Assembly: GCF_024305245.1 (NCBI RefSeq)
Contig: NZ_JAMWYX010000002.1
Location: 337,500-401,499, forward strand
Origin: Erythrobacter sp.
GTDB taxonomy: Bacteria > Pseudomonadota > Alphaproteobacteria > Sphingomonadales > Sphingomonadaceae
DNA length: 64,000 bases
Direction: 5' to 3'
Under the pieces are notes generated by a model. That model ran no database searches and was not told where the DNA came from. It saw nothing but the letters and a program-made list of their open reading frames with translations. Below, piece after piece: positions 8,497-16,597 of the stretch (the stretch's first letter is position 1; every line of letters begins with the position of its first letter). Position numbers and translations under genes: made by a program.

Positions 8497-8770
8497 CCGG
8501 CGCAGGATCACTGACGTTACGGGCCTCGCGCAGGTGCATGTAAATTATCGCGATGCGCTGCGTCCGATAGTTCGCGAACCGCTGCGCTTCGATATCATCT
8601 GGAGCGACTTGATCGTTGACGCTCTCTCTCTTGTGACTGCGGACGAAATAGAGGCTGCGCTCCTTAGGGCTGGGAAGCAACCAGCGGTCGCCGGTCATGT
8701 TTCAAATGTACTGGCGCTCTTCGAGCTTACCGCAGATCCGACCGAGGAGGGCCTCGACGATGCGCGGTGA
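8489..8770 (+). CDS. Hypothetical phage early protein
   Basis: 93 residues, family not recognised. It overlaps both neighbours (ParB-like upstream, methyltransferase downstream) and is part of the same tight early operon. The sequence is mixed alpha/beta without membrane segments or signal. A GGAG site (gaggagttgggag) precedes the start. Confidence 0.6.
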   Translation: MPDRRRITDVTGLAQVHVNYRDALRPIVREPLRFDIIWSDLIVDALSLVTADEIEAALLRAGKQPAVAGHVSNVLALFELTADPTEEGLDDAR

Positions 8771-9455
8771 AATCTCATCAGGCAAGCATTCGAAGCGCCA
8801 CCCGCTCGACTGGTATGTCGACGAGTTCTGGTGCGCGGACCAATTGGCGCTTGCGCTGGGCAATCTCGAGCTCGAACGCGAGGAAGGCCTTGCAGTCTGG
8901 GATCCATGCTGCGGCATGGGCAACACGCTGCTTGCGGCGCACGATCGCGGTCTGGTCACCTATGGCTCCGACCTCGTCGAGAACGTCGCCTATGCCAATT
9001 TCGGCTCGGGCTCGCCGATGATTTTCCAGCCCGGCGATTTCCTCGAGACGACTGTAGCGCCAGCGCCCTGCAGCATCATCTTCAACCCGCCTTACAGCTA
9101 TGTAAAGGGCATCGCAGAGGCGTTTGCGCGACATGCGCTGACCCTCTCGTCGCGCCGGGTGTGCATCCTGATGCCGAGCAAGTGGCTCGCCAGTCAGGCG
9201 CGGTACCAGCTGTTCACCGATCACCCGCCGCAGGCGGTGCTGCACCTGTGCCAGCGGCCCTCGATGCCGCCGGGCGACATGATCGCGGCGATGGGCAACC
9301 GCGCATTCAGCGGCGGGATGACCGATTACTGCTGGATCGTGTGGGACGTGAAGCGCCCGACCGCGCCTGGCCAGACGCGAACCATCTGGCTGCCACCGCT
9401 CCACCGCAATTCCGAAATCCTTTCACTCGAGGAGGCGCTCAATGTCAGCGCGTAA
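8760..9455 (+). CDS. Phage SAM-dependent DNA methyltransferase-like protein (NPPY motif)
   Basis: 231 residues from the ATG at 8760. It has a SAM-binding motif I, WDPCCGMGNTLLAA (about residues 46-59), and a catalytic motif IV, IIFNPPYSYVKG (about 110-121), typical of amino-methyltransferases acting on adenine N6 or cytosine N4. The family is also common in phages as a stand-alone enzyme without a restriction partner. No endonuclease gene lies beside it. A likely role is protection of phage DNA from host restriction. It overlaps the preceding gene by 11 bp and the following small gene by 14 bp. Confidence 0.75.
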   Translation: MRGEISSGKHSKRHPLDWYVDEFWCADQLALALGNLELEREEGLAVWDPCCGMGNTLLAAHDRGLVTYGSDLVENVAYANFGSGSPMIFQPGDFLETTVAPAPCSIIFNPPYSYVKGIAEAFARHALTLSSRRVCILMPSKWLASQARYQLFTDHPPQAVLHLCQRPSMPPGDMIAAMGNRAFSGGMTDYCWIVWDVKRPTAPGQTRTIWLPPLHRNSEILSLEEALNVSA

Positions 9456-9561
9456 GAAGCTTTGCATCTGGTTGCTTTCAGCAGCTGCTGGGTGGGCCAT
9501 CCTGATCGGAACCGGCCGCGCTCTGTCCGCCAGCGCGCGATATGTCTGGGGGACGCTGTAA
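9442..9561 (+). CDS. 39-residue small membrane protein
   Basis: A short frame begins at the ATG at 9442, with GGAGG 8 nt upstream inside the end of the methyltransferase gene. A basic start (MSARKK) is followed by one hydrophobic helix (WLLSAAAGWAILIGTG). It ends as TAATG on the start of the next small gene. Function unknown. It is supported by the ribosome site and the operon-like packing. Confidence 0.5.
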   Translation: MSARKKLCIWLLSAAAGWAILIGTGRALSASARYVWGTL

Positions 9562-9668
9562 TGGAGCGCCTCGACTTCGTTCAAATCCTGCTGGCGCTGG
9601 CCATGACGATCATCATCGCACCGGGCGTGATCTGGTGGGCGCTGATCCTGTGGGAGTTGGCGCAATGA
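9561..9668 (+). CDS. 35-residue small membrane protein
   Basis: It starts in the TAATG overlap at 9561 and ends in the ATGA overlap with the LexA-like HTH gene. Nearly the whole chain is one hydrophobic helix (ILLALAMTIIIAPGVIWWAL). With the previous gene it makes a pair of single-span peptides. Function unknown. Confidence 0.5.
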   Translation: MERLDFVQILLALAMTIIIAPGVIWWALILWELAQ

Positions 9669-9943
9669 TCACGATTCCCGCCCGCCAGCAGGATGCCCTG
9701 CGGTTCATCACCGGCTATCTCAAAGCCAAGGGCTATGGCCCCAGCTATCGCGAGATCGGTGCTGGCATCGGCGTGCGAAGCAAGCATTCGGTCGCGCGCC
9801 TCATCGTTGAGCTTGAAAAGGGTGGGCACCTGTGCCGGCTGCCGGGCCGCGAACGTTCAATCCGTGTTCTGACGCACCTTCCAGTCCCGCGCGCGCCCGA
9901 TGGCGAGCCGCTGCACTTTGTGCGGATCGGAGTGCCGGTCTGA
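9665..9943 (+). CDS. LexA-type winged-helix DNA-binding protein (no peptidase domain)
   Basis: 92 residues. The N-terminal 65 match the LexA DNA-binding domain: RQQDALRFITGYLKAKGYGP, SYREIGAGIGVRSKHSVARL and the wing LCRLPGRERSIRVL. The S24 peptidase part of LexA is absent, so it would bind DNA without RecA-responsive cleavage. It could regulate the early operon or interfere with host SOS promoters; this is inference. It is coupled by ATGA to the small peptide upstream and overlaps the next start. Confidence 0.75.
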   Translation: MITIPARQQDALRFITGYLKAKGYGPSYREIGAGIGVRSKHSVARLIVELEKGGHLCRLPGRERSIRVLTHLPVPRAPDGEPLHFVRIGVPV

Positions 9944-10164
9944 TGGCGCTTTATCCCATTGAACGCGCGGTGCTCGATCGGCACGATGGCGGCGAAAGCG
10001 TAGACCAGATCGTTCGAGCGACGGGTTTCCGGCGCTCGACCGTGCAGAACATCGTCCACCGGTTCGCCGTCAATCTTCGGCAGGACGCGAAGCGGGAGAA
10101 TGATCTGCGCGAGCAGACGGCTCGCCTGGGTAATCTCGTCCTCGCTGCGGGAGGGCACCGCTGA
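9943..10164 (+). CDS. Small helix-turn-helix phage protein
   Basis: 73 residues. The central segment ESVDQIVRATGFRRSTVQNI reads as a helix-turn-helix, followed by a basic, charged C-terminal helix. Start and stop overlap neighbouring genes by one base (TGATG). It is the second of three consecutive small HTH-like genes. The exact family is not recognised. Confidence 0.6.
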   Translation: MALYPIERAVLDRHDGGESVDQIVRATGFRRSTVQNIVHRFAVNLRQDAKRENDLREQTARLGNLVLAAGGHR

Positions 10165-10388
10165 TGTCCCGCCTTACCCCCGGAGAGCAGGCGGTAATGA
10201 GCCGCTTTGAGCTTGGCTATTCGGCGAGCGATATCGCCTGCGATCTCGATATTTCGACCGCCCGGGCGGCGGCGATCATCTCAACCTACGACGACAACCC
10301 GGCGCATGATCGCCACCGCGAGGCGCTGATCAAGCGTGGCTCGCAGCGGCTCCTCGCGCGCCTTCGCAAAGCAGGAGGACACCGCTGA
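10164..10388 (+). CDS. Small helix-turn-helix-like phage protein
   Basis: 74 residues. An N-terminal HTH-like region (FELGYSASDIACDLDISTAR) resembles the sigma-70 region 4/LuxR style of helix arrangement, followed by a basic tail ending KAGGHR. The preceding gene ends with the similar AAGGHR, which suggests that these two adjacent genes arose by duplication or recombination of their ends. Function unknown. Confidence 0.55.
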   Translation: MSRLTPGEQAVMSRFELGYSASDIACDLDISTARAAAIISTYDDNPAHDRHREALIKRGSQRLLARLRKAGGHR

Positions 10389-10639
10389 TGCCGCGTTTTG
10401 CCAGCCATGCCGAGTACTGCCGCCACCACCGCAAGGTGTTCGAGCTCGCGCTCGAGCTCGGCGTCACGCCGATCGAGGCCGAAGCGCGGATGAAGGCCGT
10501 CGAAGCGCGCGAGAAGCACCGCGCGAAGATCGCGCAGCGCGGTCGGATGCAATCGGCCCTGCCGCCGCTGAGCCTGCGCGCCGAGGATCACCCGGGCGAC
10601 TTCAAGCGCTGGGATGCGCCATGGATGGTGAGGGACTGA
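10388..10639 (+). CDS. Hypothetical basic phage protein
   Basis: 83 residues, rich in His, Arg and Lys, with helices around ELALELGVTPIEAEARMKAV. It is tightly coupled to the preceding gene (TGATG). No known domain recognised. Confidence 0.5.
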   Translation: MPRFASHAEYCRHHRKVFELALELGVTPIEAEARMKAVEAREKHRAKIAQRGRMQSALPPLSLRAEDHPGDFKRWDAPWMVRD

Positions 10640-10642
10640 GCG

Positions 10643-11068
10643 ATGGTCGCCTATTCATTCGCCCCTCAATTTATCGAGCCGATCGTGGCGCGCACCAAAA
10701 GGCAGACGGTTCGCGCCGAACGCCGTCGCCATGCGCGTGAGGGCGAGGCGATCCAGCTCTATACTGCAATGCGCACCAAGCAGTGCCGCAAACTCATTGA
10801 GCCGGACCCCGTCTGCATCGGTGTCCATCCGATAACAATTGCCATCGACGCGCAGGCCGAGCAGCTGATCACCAGCATGACGGTGGGGCATATCACCCTC
10901 AGCGACGTTGGTATCGAACGGTTTGCCGAGCGCGATGGGTTCGCGACGCTTGCCTCAGGCTTTGCCCGTCGCCGGATGGGTGCTTTCTGGCTGAAAGCCC
11001 ACGCTGAGCCGGGTGCTCGCTGGCTCGAATTTGAGGGCGTCGTGATCCGCTGGGGTTGGCCAGAGTGA
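10643..11068 (+). CDS. ASCH-domain-like phage protein
   Basis: 141 residues. The pattern KRQTVRAERRRHAREGEAIQ, then YTAMRTKQCRKLI, and a C-terminal FEGVVIRWGW resembles small phage proteins with an ASCH/PUA-like fold, where KxxT(I/V)R and a 'G..l.l....' strand are typical. These are thought to bind RNA or modified nucleotides. The assignment is from motif shape only. It overlaps the next gene by 4 bp. Confidence 0.55.
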   Translation: MVAYSFAPQFIEPIVARTKRQTVRAERRRHAREGEAIQLYTAMRTKQCRKLIEPDPVCIGVHPITIAIDAQAEQLITSMTVGHITLSDVGIERFAERDGFATLASGFARRRMGAFWLKAHAEPGARWLEFEGVVIRWGWPE

Positions 11069-11343
11069 GCGACCTCTACATCACTCGCCATGCCATCAGT
11101 CGCTATCGCGAGCGCGTCGCTGACGTACCGCCTGCAGCGATCTGGCGCGCGCTCGATTGCCCGGCTGTCCGCATCGCGATCCAGCTGGGCGCGCGATACG
11201 TCCGGCTCTCGGGCGGCCAGCGCGCTGTTCTGCAAGAGAACCGCGTCATCACCATCCTGCCGCGCGATCATCACGCCAACCTGCTGCGCCGTGATCGTGA
11301 CGCTGAATATGACAGCAACGGGGAGGCCAATGCCCAAGGCTAA
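11065..11343 (+). CDS. Hypothetical phage protein
   Basis: 92 residues from the GTG at 11065, which overlaps the preceding stop (GTGA). The opening YITRHAISRYRERVAD resembles small phage proteins that start with a 'HAxxRyxeRv' motif, followed by short beta-strands (RAVLQENRVITILP). Function unknown. Confidence 0.5.
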   Translation: MSDLYITRHAISRYRERVADVPPAAIWRALDCPAVRIAIQLGARYVRLSGGQRAVLQENRVITILPRDHHANLLRRDRDAEYDSNGEANAQG

Positions 11344-11785
11344 GGCCCATCCCGGTCAGCTCGGCTTCGACTTCGCGGCTCCCGCGCCTTCCAAGGGTGT
11401 GGCGGAGCTAGCGGGGCTCGAGCGGCAAATTAATGCGCTCGTCGGCACCGTGCTGGCCAGCGACGGCCGCCCGCGCGAAGTGATCGCGGCCGAGATGAGC
11501 GTGCTGCTCGACGACACTGTCAGCCGCTCGATGCTCGATGCCTATTCCAGTCCTGCGCGCACCGAACACAAGGTTCCCGCATCACGCCTGTTTGCGCTGC
11601 TGGTGGTGACCGATCGGCAGGATCTGCTCGATCCGATCATGCGCAAGCTCGGCGCCGCGCTGCTGGTCGGCGAGGAAGTGAAGACCGCCCGCCTCGGCCA
11701 CCTGCAGCAGCTGATCCGGGCTGCGCAGGACGAGATGAAGACCCTCAAGAACGATGCGCCGCAAATCCGGGAAGGCAACGAATAA
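11330..11785 (+). CDS. Hypothetical phage protein upstream of the transposase
   Basis: 151 residues from the ATG at 11330, preceded by GGGAGG. It is mostly helical; the N terminus (QLGFDFAAPAPSKG) is probably unstructured. It overlaps the transposase start by one base (TAATG), so it belongs to the same transcription unit. No family recognised. Confidence 0.55.
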   Translation: MPKAKAHPGQLGFDFAAPAPSKGVAELAGLERQINALVGTVLASDGRPREVIAAEMSVLLDDTVSRSMLDAYSSPARTEHKVPASRLFALLVVTDRQDLLDPIMRKLGAALLVGEEVKTARLGHLQQLIRAAQDEMKTLKNDAPQIREGNE

Positions 11786-12051
11786 TGGCCACCAGCGCCC
11801 AAGACCTGATCCCGATGGAAGACGCCGCATGGTTCACCGCGTCGGAACTGGAGGATCTCGGCCTGCCCGGCCTGCCCGGTGATAAACGCTCGATCAACCG
11901 GCGCGCGCAGGCCGAACGTTGGGCCTCGCGCGTCGGGCCCGATATCCGATTCTGCGGGCAGGTCGTTATCGCCTGCGCTACTGGATCAAGACCACCGGCT
12001 TCACAGGTGACGGAACTCGCTTCGTTTTTCGTTCTAGTGCCGGAGGAATAG
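11785..12051 (+). pseudogene. Truncated MuA-type transposase: N-terminal DNA-binding domain only
   Basis: Residues 11-54 match the Mu transposase/repressor DNA-binding domain (Ibeta/HTH_Tnp_Mu_1): WFTASELEDLGLPGLP, then KRSINRRAQAERWASR. The glycine-rich 'GxGGxxE' segment and the whole catalytic DDE core that should follow are missing. After about 11945 the frame reads without homology to a stop at 12051, while another frame there becomes a tail protein. MuA binds the phage ends and carries out strand transfer, so the prophage cannot transpose by itself. The truncated domain could still bind end or operator DNA if made. Confidence 0.75.
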
Positions 12052-13571
12052 TTTCCACCCCAGCGGGCACCGTCTTGAGAGGGCAGGGCCTCGATTGGGC
12101 TGAAATCGACACTTACCTTACACTGCCGACCGCCTTGGCAGATGCAGCGCCGGGCTTCGATATTCTTGGCACCGATGGCGGCACACAGCCCCGCATCTAC
12201 GGCATGTCGCTTGTGTACGACCCCACCGGGGACATCACCATCGATGGTAGCGGTGTGCTTTCCGGCATCGGTACCAGCAACATCGTGGTCGATAACCGGC
12301 AGGTTCCCATCGGCGCGAACGCAGTCGTCAACAGCGAGTTCACACGGGGCAAGTTCGGGTGGCGGTGGCGTGGCGGCGGTTTCGAGAGCGAATGGGGAGT
12401 CAACCTCCCTACATGGTTCGGTCAACGCAACGTCATCTGGGCGCGCATACCCGGCACGGTTGCCATTGGCGTTTCAGCCGACCTTTCGCCCGATGCTCTT
12501 TGGGGCGGTGGCAGCCTCGCCAATGCCCCGCTGTTCGCCATGCCTGTCGCGCCAGGGGACAGGCTCATTGCCAGCGTCCTTGCGGCAGAGCACCGCTGCA
12601 CATTCCAGCTTTATATCCTGATCTTCGATGGTGCCGGGTCGCTTATCGGCGCTCCAGTTGTCGGCAACGGCACCCCGCTCGGTGCTGCCAATGGCGACCC
12701 AGCCAACTTCACACGTCTCTCTGTCTTTCAAAATTCTGCCCCTGCCAATTCGCGCTGGGCCATCCCCATGATTCGCCTGCTCGGAACCGGCGGAACCGAC
12801 CCCTACATCTTCTTCACCGAGCCGATGTTGTCGAAGGTCGCGCAGGGACAGACGGTGGTCCCACCTTACGTCCCCGGCAGGGCTGACCCAAACGCAGACG
12901 TGACCGCCACGGCGCAGCGCAGCATCGTCCCGCAATTCCCGGTCATTGAGATCAAGCAGGGCGAGGCCGGCAGTGTCGGCAACGGCAACCGCACCGTGAC
13001 CCATGTTGCCAAGCGAGCCTTGGAAACGCTGACAGGTGGGACTTGGGATGAAGTTTCCCAGAATGTCGGAACAGGGACGGTCGGCATCAATGCCAGCACC
13101 GGCTTGGCGACGATCGCCAACATCAGCATCTCTGGCGCATACGTCATCAAATACATCCACACAGACGGCATCGAAACCGAACACCCCGTCAATGTCCTCT
13201 ATGTCCCCGCGCCGCCTGCCGCTGGTGCGTCGGTGCAGACTGTCGGTTTCCAGCAGATCATCACCAAGGCGCTCGAAAACGGCTCAGGCGTCTTCCTCAA
13301 CGCTCAGCTCGCCCGATTGGCTGGCGGCAACAGCGGGACGATCACTTGCCGCATCGAACGGCGGGAACTTGGCGTCGGAACGTGGACAACCGCATTCGAC
13401 GGGCCCGGTTCGTTCATCAGCGCCAGTGAGCCTGGCTCAGACTTCGCCAGCGGCACATTCGTCAACACGACCGGATCGAAGCGCGTCTTCGAATTCCGGA
13501 TGACCGAGGTTCGCTCGCCCGGAACGGCGGGCGGCGCACAAGTAGCATCCCAAACTTTTCTGGAAGGATAA
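11945..13571 (+). pseudogene. C-terminal fragment of a phage tail protein (5'-truncated)
   Basis: The open frame becomes tail-like from GRYRLRYWIKTTGFTG onward and runs about 540 residues. It holds beta-rich carbohydrate-module-like segments (TDPYIFFTEPMLSK, VPPYVPGRADPNADVTA) and a fibronectin-like end (FEFRMTEVRSPGTAG), as in tail-tip J or host-specificity proteins. No credible start exists: the frame opens inside the MuA fragment on the other side of the deletion junction (about 11935-11965). The missing N-terminal part shows that the deletion runs from within muA to within this gene. It is probably not translated, or only from fortuitous starts. Confidence 0.7.
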
Positions 13572-13575
13572 GACC

Positions 13576-13704
13576 ATGAAGAACCTGATCGTAATCGCCG
13601 CCCTCGTTGCCCTCTCGGCCTGCGAGCCTGCCAGCGAACCGCGCCCCGAGCCGACGCTCGTGCCGATCGAGAACGAATGCCCTGAAGGCGAAGTCTGCCC
13701 CTGA
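13576..13704 (+). CDS. Small phage lipoprotein (Rz1-like or tail-associated)
   Basis: 42 residues from the ATG at 13576. It has a lipoprotein signal (IVIAALVALSAC, lipobox LSAC with Cys16) and then a short Pro/Glu-rich tail (EPRPEPTLVP) ending NECPEGEVCP. Very short proline-rich lipoproteins are typical of phage Rz1 spanins, but no Rz partner is present, so the role is uncertain. Confidence 0.55.
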   Translation: MKNLIVIAALVALSACEPASEPRPEPTLVPIENECPEGEVCP

Positions 13705-13736
13705 TCCGTCGCCGCGAGCTGAGCAGGAGAGACATT

Positions 13737-14306
13737 ATGGCAAGACGCAAGAAGACCAGCATTATCGCCCCATCAGACGCCGCTGAGGCGGCGCTGATGA
13801 TCTGCGAATACGTCCAGCTCGATCGGGACCAGGCGCTCGAGAAGCTCGCGGCCGAGGATGCGATCGACCGGATCAAGGCGCAGCGCGACAACCGGCTGCG
13901 GCAGCTGGAGGCGCAGGCCGCCGATCTGTTCGCTGGCGTGAAGGCCTGGTGGGAAGCCGGCGGGAAAGACGAGCTCGCCAAGGGCAAGCGCTCGGCCGAG
14001 GTCGGCGGCGCGAAGATCGGCATCCGCCTTACCCCGGCGGCGGTCAAGCTGGTGCGCGGCGTGAAGGCCGATGCGGTTGTCAGCTGGCTGAAGGGCATGC
14101 GCTGGTCCCGCGCGAAGGACTTTCTGCGGACCAAGACCGAACTCGACAAGCAGGCGGTGATCAAGGCGGTGCAGGCGGATGAGGCGATTGCCACTCGTTT
14201 CGCCAAGCACCTGACTGTCCGGCAGGTCGACGAATTCTTCATCGACACCGGCCTCGACGAGGACGCGCTTCGCAAGGAAGCGGCCGCCTCGAGCCCGGCC
14301 ATCTGA
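13737..14306 (+). CDS. gam: Mu Gam-family DNA-end-binding protein (host-nuclease inhibitor)
   Basis: 189 residues. The layout matches Mu Gam: an N-terminal helical hairpin (LRQLEAQAADLFAGVKAWWE), the core strand KIGIRLTPAAVKLV, the helix FLRTKTELDKQAVIKA and the final strand VRQVDEFFI. Gam is a Ku-like dimer that encircles linear double-stranded DNA ends and blocks RecBCD-type nucleases during phage replication. In Mu it is an early gene after B. Here it sits between a tail fragment and tail-fibre genes, which is an odd place. The frame looks intact. Confidence 0.82.
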   Translation: MARRKKTSIIAPSDAAEAALMICEYVQLDRDQALEKLAAEDAIDRIKAQRDNRLRQLEAQAADLFAGVKAWWEAGGKDELAKGKRSAEVGGAKIGIRLTPAAVKLVRGVKADAVVSWLKGMRWSRAKDFLRTKTELDKQAVIKAVQADEAIATRFAKHLTVRQVDEFFIDTGLDEDALRKEAAASSPAI

Positions 14307-14328
14307 CCCACTTCGAAAGGAAACGACC

Positions 14329-14850
14329 ATGGTGTCAATTCGCCATAATCCACCCGCTCCCGGCACCGGACTGCTGGCGCGGTCGGCATACAACGCGGAT
14401 CACGATGTGCCCGTCGCTACGCAGGCCGAGGCTGAAGCGGGTACGGCGACCGACAAGCTCATGACCCCGCAGCGGACGGCGCAGGCAATCGCTGTCCTCG
14501 GGGCAAGCGGCACACCGGGCGCAGATGGAGCAGACGGTGCCGATGGCTTGTCGGCATACGAGGTTGCGGTTGCGGCGGGCTTTGTCGGGAATGAGGCTGC
14601 TTGGCTGGCCTCTCTTGTAGGCGAGCAAGGGCCGCAGGGGGAGCCGGGTGCTGATGGTGCGGACGGGGCACAAGGCATACAGGGCATACAGGGCATCCAG
14701 GGCGAACCCGGTGCGGATGGCGCAGATGGAGCGCCCGGTGCAGACGGTGCTGATGGCCAAAGCGTAACGATCACCACGTTCACCGATGAAGCTCTGTTCA
14801 ACGCTGCCACACCCGGCGCGCTCGAATTGCTGGTGCTGACCGATGCCTAA
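14329..14850 (+). CDS. Collagen-like phage tail-fibre protein
   Basis: 173 residues. The N-terminal part carries a short fibre motif (ATQAEAEAGTATDKLMTPQR) common in phage tail fibres. Residues about 58-150 include Gly-X-Y runs (GPQGEPGADG, GIQGIQGIQG, GAPGADGADG) interrupted by YEVAVAAGFVGNEAAWLASL. Collagen-like triple helices act as rigid trimeric spacers in fibres. A tandem GGCATACAG repeat encodes the GIQ units, a place where slippage could change length. It overlaps the next gene by 8 bp. Confidence 0.8.
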   Translation: MVSIRHNPPAPGTGLLARSAYNADHDVPVATQAEAEAGTATDKLMTPQRTAQAIAVLGASGTPGADGADGADGLSAYEVAVAAGFVGNEAAWLASLVGEQGPQGEPGADGADGAQGIQGIQGIQGEPGADGADGAPGADGADGQSVTITTFTDEALFNAATPGALELLVLTDA

Positions 14851-16597
14851 GCTGAACCTGCGCGCGGCCCTCCGTATCAAAGCCGCATCTGGCGAGGTGC
14901 TGGCGCTCAAGGGTACGGGGTTCTCATGGACGCGCCCATCGCTGGCGCGCGTCGTCTTCTCAGAACTCGGTGACAGCCTCGTGCCGTCGAGAGGCACCGA
15001 GAATCTTGATGCCAACCGTGTGCTGGGAACCAATCCGCTCCCAACCAACGCTGCGCAGTTCGTAAATAACAACTTCGCTGGGGTCGGATTCCCGTTCGAG
15101 CAAATTGTCGAATCCGCAGGGCCGATCTGGCATCCTGATGGTGCCGATGGGGTCGGTCGAATCTCACCCAACGAGCGTATGCTGATTGACTATCAGGCTC
15201 TGGCTGGCGGCAAAGTCGGAGTCATTCCGCTTGCTACTGGCGGCTCGTCGCTTCAGGTGGGCTGGAACGTCGACACCGGGAGTATACTTGCCGCCCGCAC
15301 GGCCTCGCACAACCTCGCGATGAGTCGGTTTGAGACATTCGATGGAGTCGCACCTATCGTCGGCGCGGTCGGAATCTCTTTGGGGTCAAACGACAACCAG
15401 CCAAAGAGCGTTGTCAAAGCTTGGATGGTCGACCTCGTTGCGCACGTCCGCGCCAACTTTAACGGTGTAGGGCCTACTACCCCAATCATCCTCTCCGGGC
15501 CTGCCAAGGGCGGTTTGGGTGGCGGCCCTGATTACCGCGCGGCCTACGAAGAGATTGCGGCTGAGACTCCGTATGTGTTCGTGGAGCATCCAGTTTGGCC
15601 GACTGCCGACCCTGAAAACCTGCATCCCACGCTTGCCGAGAACAACATTTGGGGCGCTGCTAAGGCTGTGATGGCGTTTAGTGGCCAAGCGACTCCAACT
15701 TGGAATACGCAGGTGGCTCAAGGCTCCTTCCCCGGCGAGCAGATTTCGATTCCACTCTCGCACTCAGGTCTGTTCGACGCGAGCAAATACGGTTTCGCCG
15801 TCATCACGGGTGGGGCCAATGCAGCCGAGTTCGAGGTTGCCGGGACTTGGCCGAATCAGGTGCTTCGCTGGGCCGGTAACGGAACTGGCCCAGTCGCCGG
15901 TAACTACGAAGTCGAGGTGTCCATTCGACTCAGTAACCAGTCGGTGGTAGCACCTCGAACATTCCAGCACGCAGTTGTGACTCGCTCGACTGTTATCTCG
16001 GCTGCTCATTCCCAGACCAACTTCAAGGCATCGAGTGGTTTCGCCACCGACACAGTCACAGGCGTGGTTCTCAAGCCGGGGCTGAACATCATTTCGATGC
16101 TTGCCGGAAGTGGCACTCCCAGAGCCGGGATTGCTTTGACCATCGCAGGTAACGCGGCCACGCTGCTGCACACTGCATCGACGGGGAACCACTTTGCGAC
16201 GTTCGGCTTCGAGTCGGCCATCGAAACCACGGTCGACTTGGTGTTCACTTGGACAACGGGCACCATAAGCAACTTGGTATACTCGACGAGCGTAGTGGCT
16301 GGAGTTCAGGCCACACCTGCCTCGACCGAGGCCAAGGGTTGGGGAAGTGCTTCGGCGCATTCGACTCCATCACAAACCCTGCCAGTGGGCGGCCTGATCT
16401 TCGCGCAGTTTATCGGAAACTCCAACGCCTCCGACCCGTCTCCCGGTGCGGGCTGCACTCTGCGTGGTTTCCAGCGGGCTGGTTCTGGACATTACGGCGC
16501 GGCGTTGACTCGCGACTCAACCGGGGTGTCTACTCTCAACGTCTCCCCCGGCGCGTTCGGCGCGCTGGTCAGCTTTGCGCTTAATCCGCTGGCCTAA
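14843..16597 (+). CDS. Phage tail-fibre protein with SGNH hydrolase/esterase-like domain
   Basis: 584 residues. The N-terminal half looks like an SGNH or sialate O-acetylesterase-type hydrolase: GDS at residues 43-45, the glycine block ATGGSSLQ at about 131-138, GSND at 181-184 and ENLHP around H261. The usual catalytic Asp of the DxxH box is Glu here (E258). The C-terminal half is beta-rich (VLKPGLNIISMLAGSG, GLIFAQFIGNS) and probably forms a receptor-binding region. Such fibres deacetylate surface polysaccharides during adsorption. It is translationally coupled to the collagen-like gene. Whether it is active is unknown. Confidence 0.7.
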   Translation: MPKLNLRAALRIKAASGEVLALKGTGFSWTRPSLARVVFSELGDSLVPSRGTENLDANRVLGTNPLPTNAAQFVNNNFAGVGFPFEQIVESAGPIWHPDGADGVGRISPNERMLIDYQALAGGKVGVIPLATGGSSLQVGWNVDTGSILAARTASHNLAMSRFETFDGVAPIVGAVGISLGSNDNQPKSVVKAWMVDLVAHVRANFNGVGPTTPIILSGPAKGGLGGGPDYRAAYEEIAAETPYVFVEHPVWPTADPENLHPTLAENNIWGAAKAVMAFSGQATPTWNTQVAQGSFPGEQISIPLSHSGLFDASKYGFAVITGGANAAEFEVAGTWPNQVLRWAGNGTGPVAGNYEVEVSIRLSNQSVVAPRTFQHAVVTRSTVISAAHSQTNFKASSGFATDTVTGVVLKPGLNIISMLAGSGTPRAGIALTIAGNAATLLHTASTGNHFATFGFESAIETTVDLVFTWTTGTISNLVYSTSVVAGVQATPASTEAKGWGSASAHSTPSQTLPVGGLIFAQFIGNSNASDPSPGAGCTLRGFQRAGSGHYGAALTRDSTGVSTLNVSPGAFGALVSFALNPLA

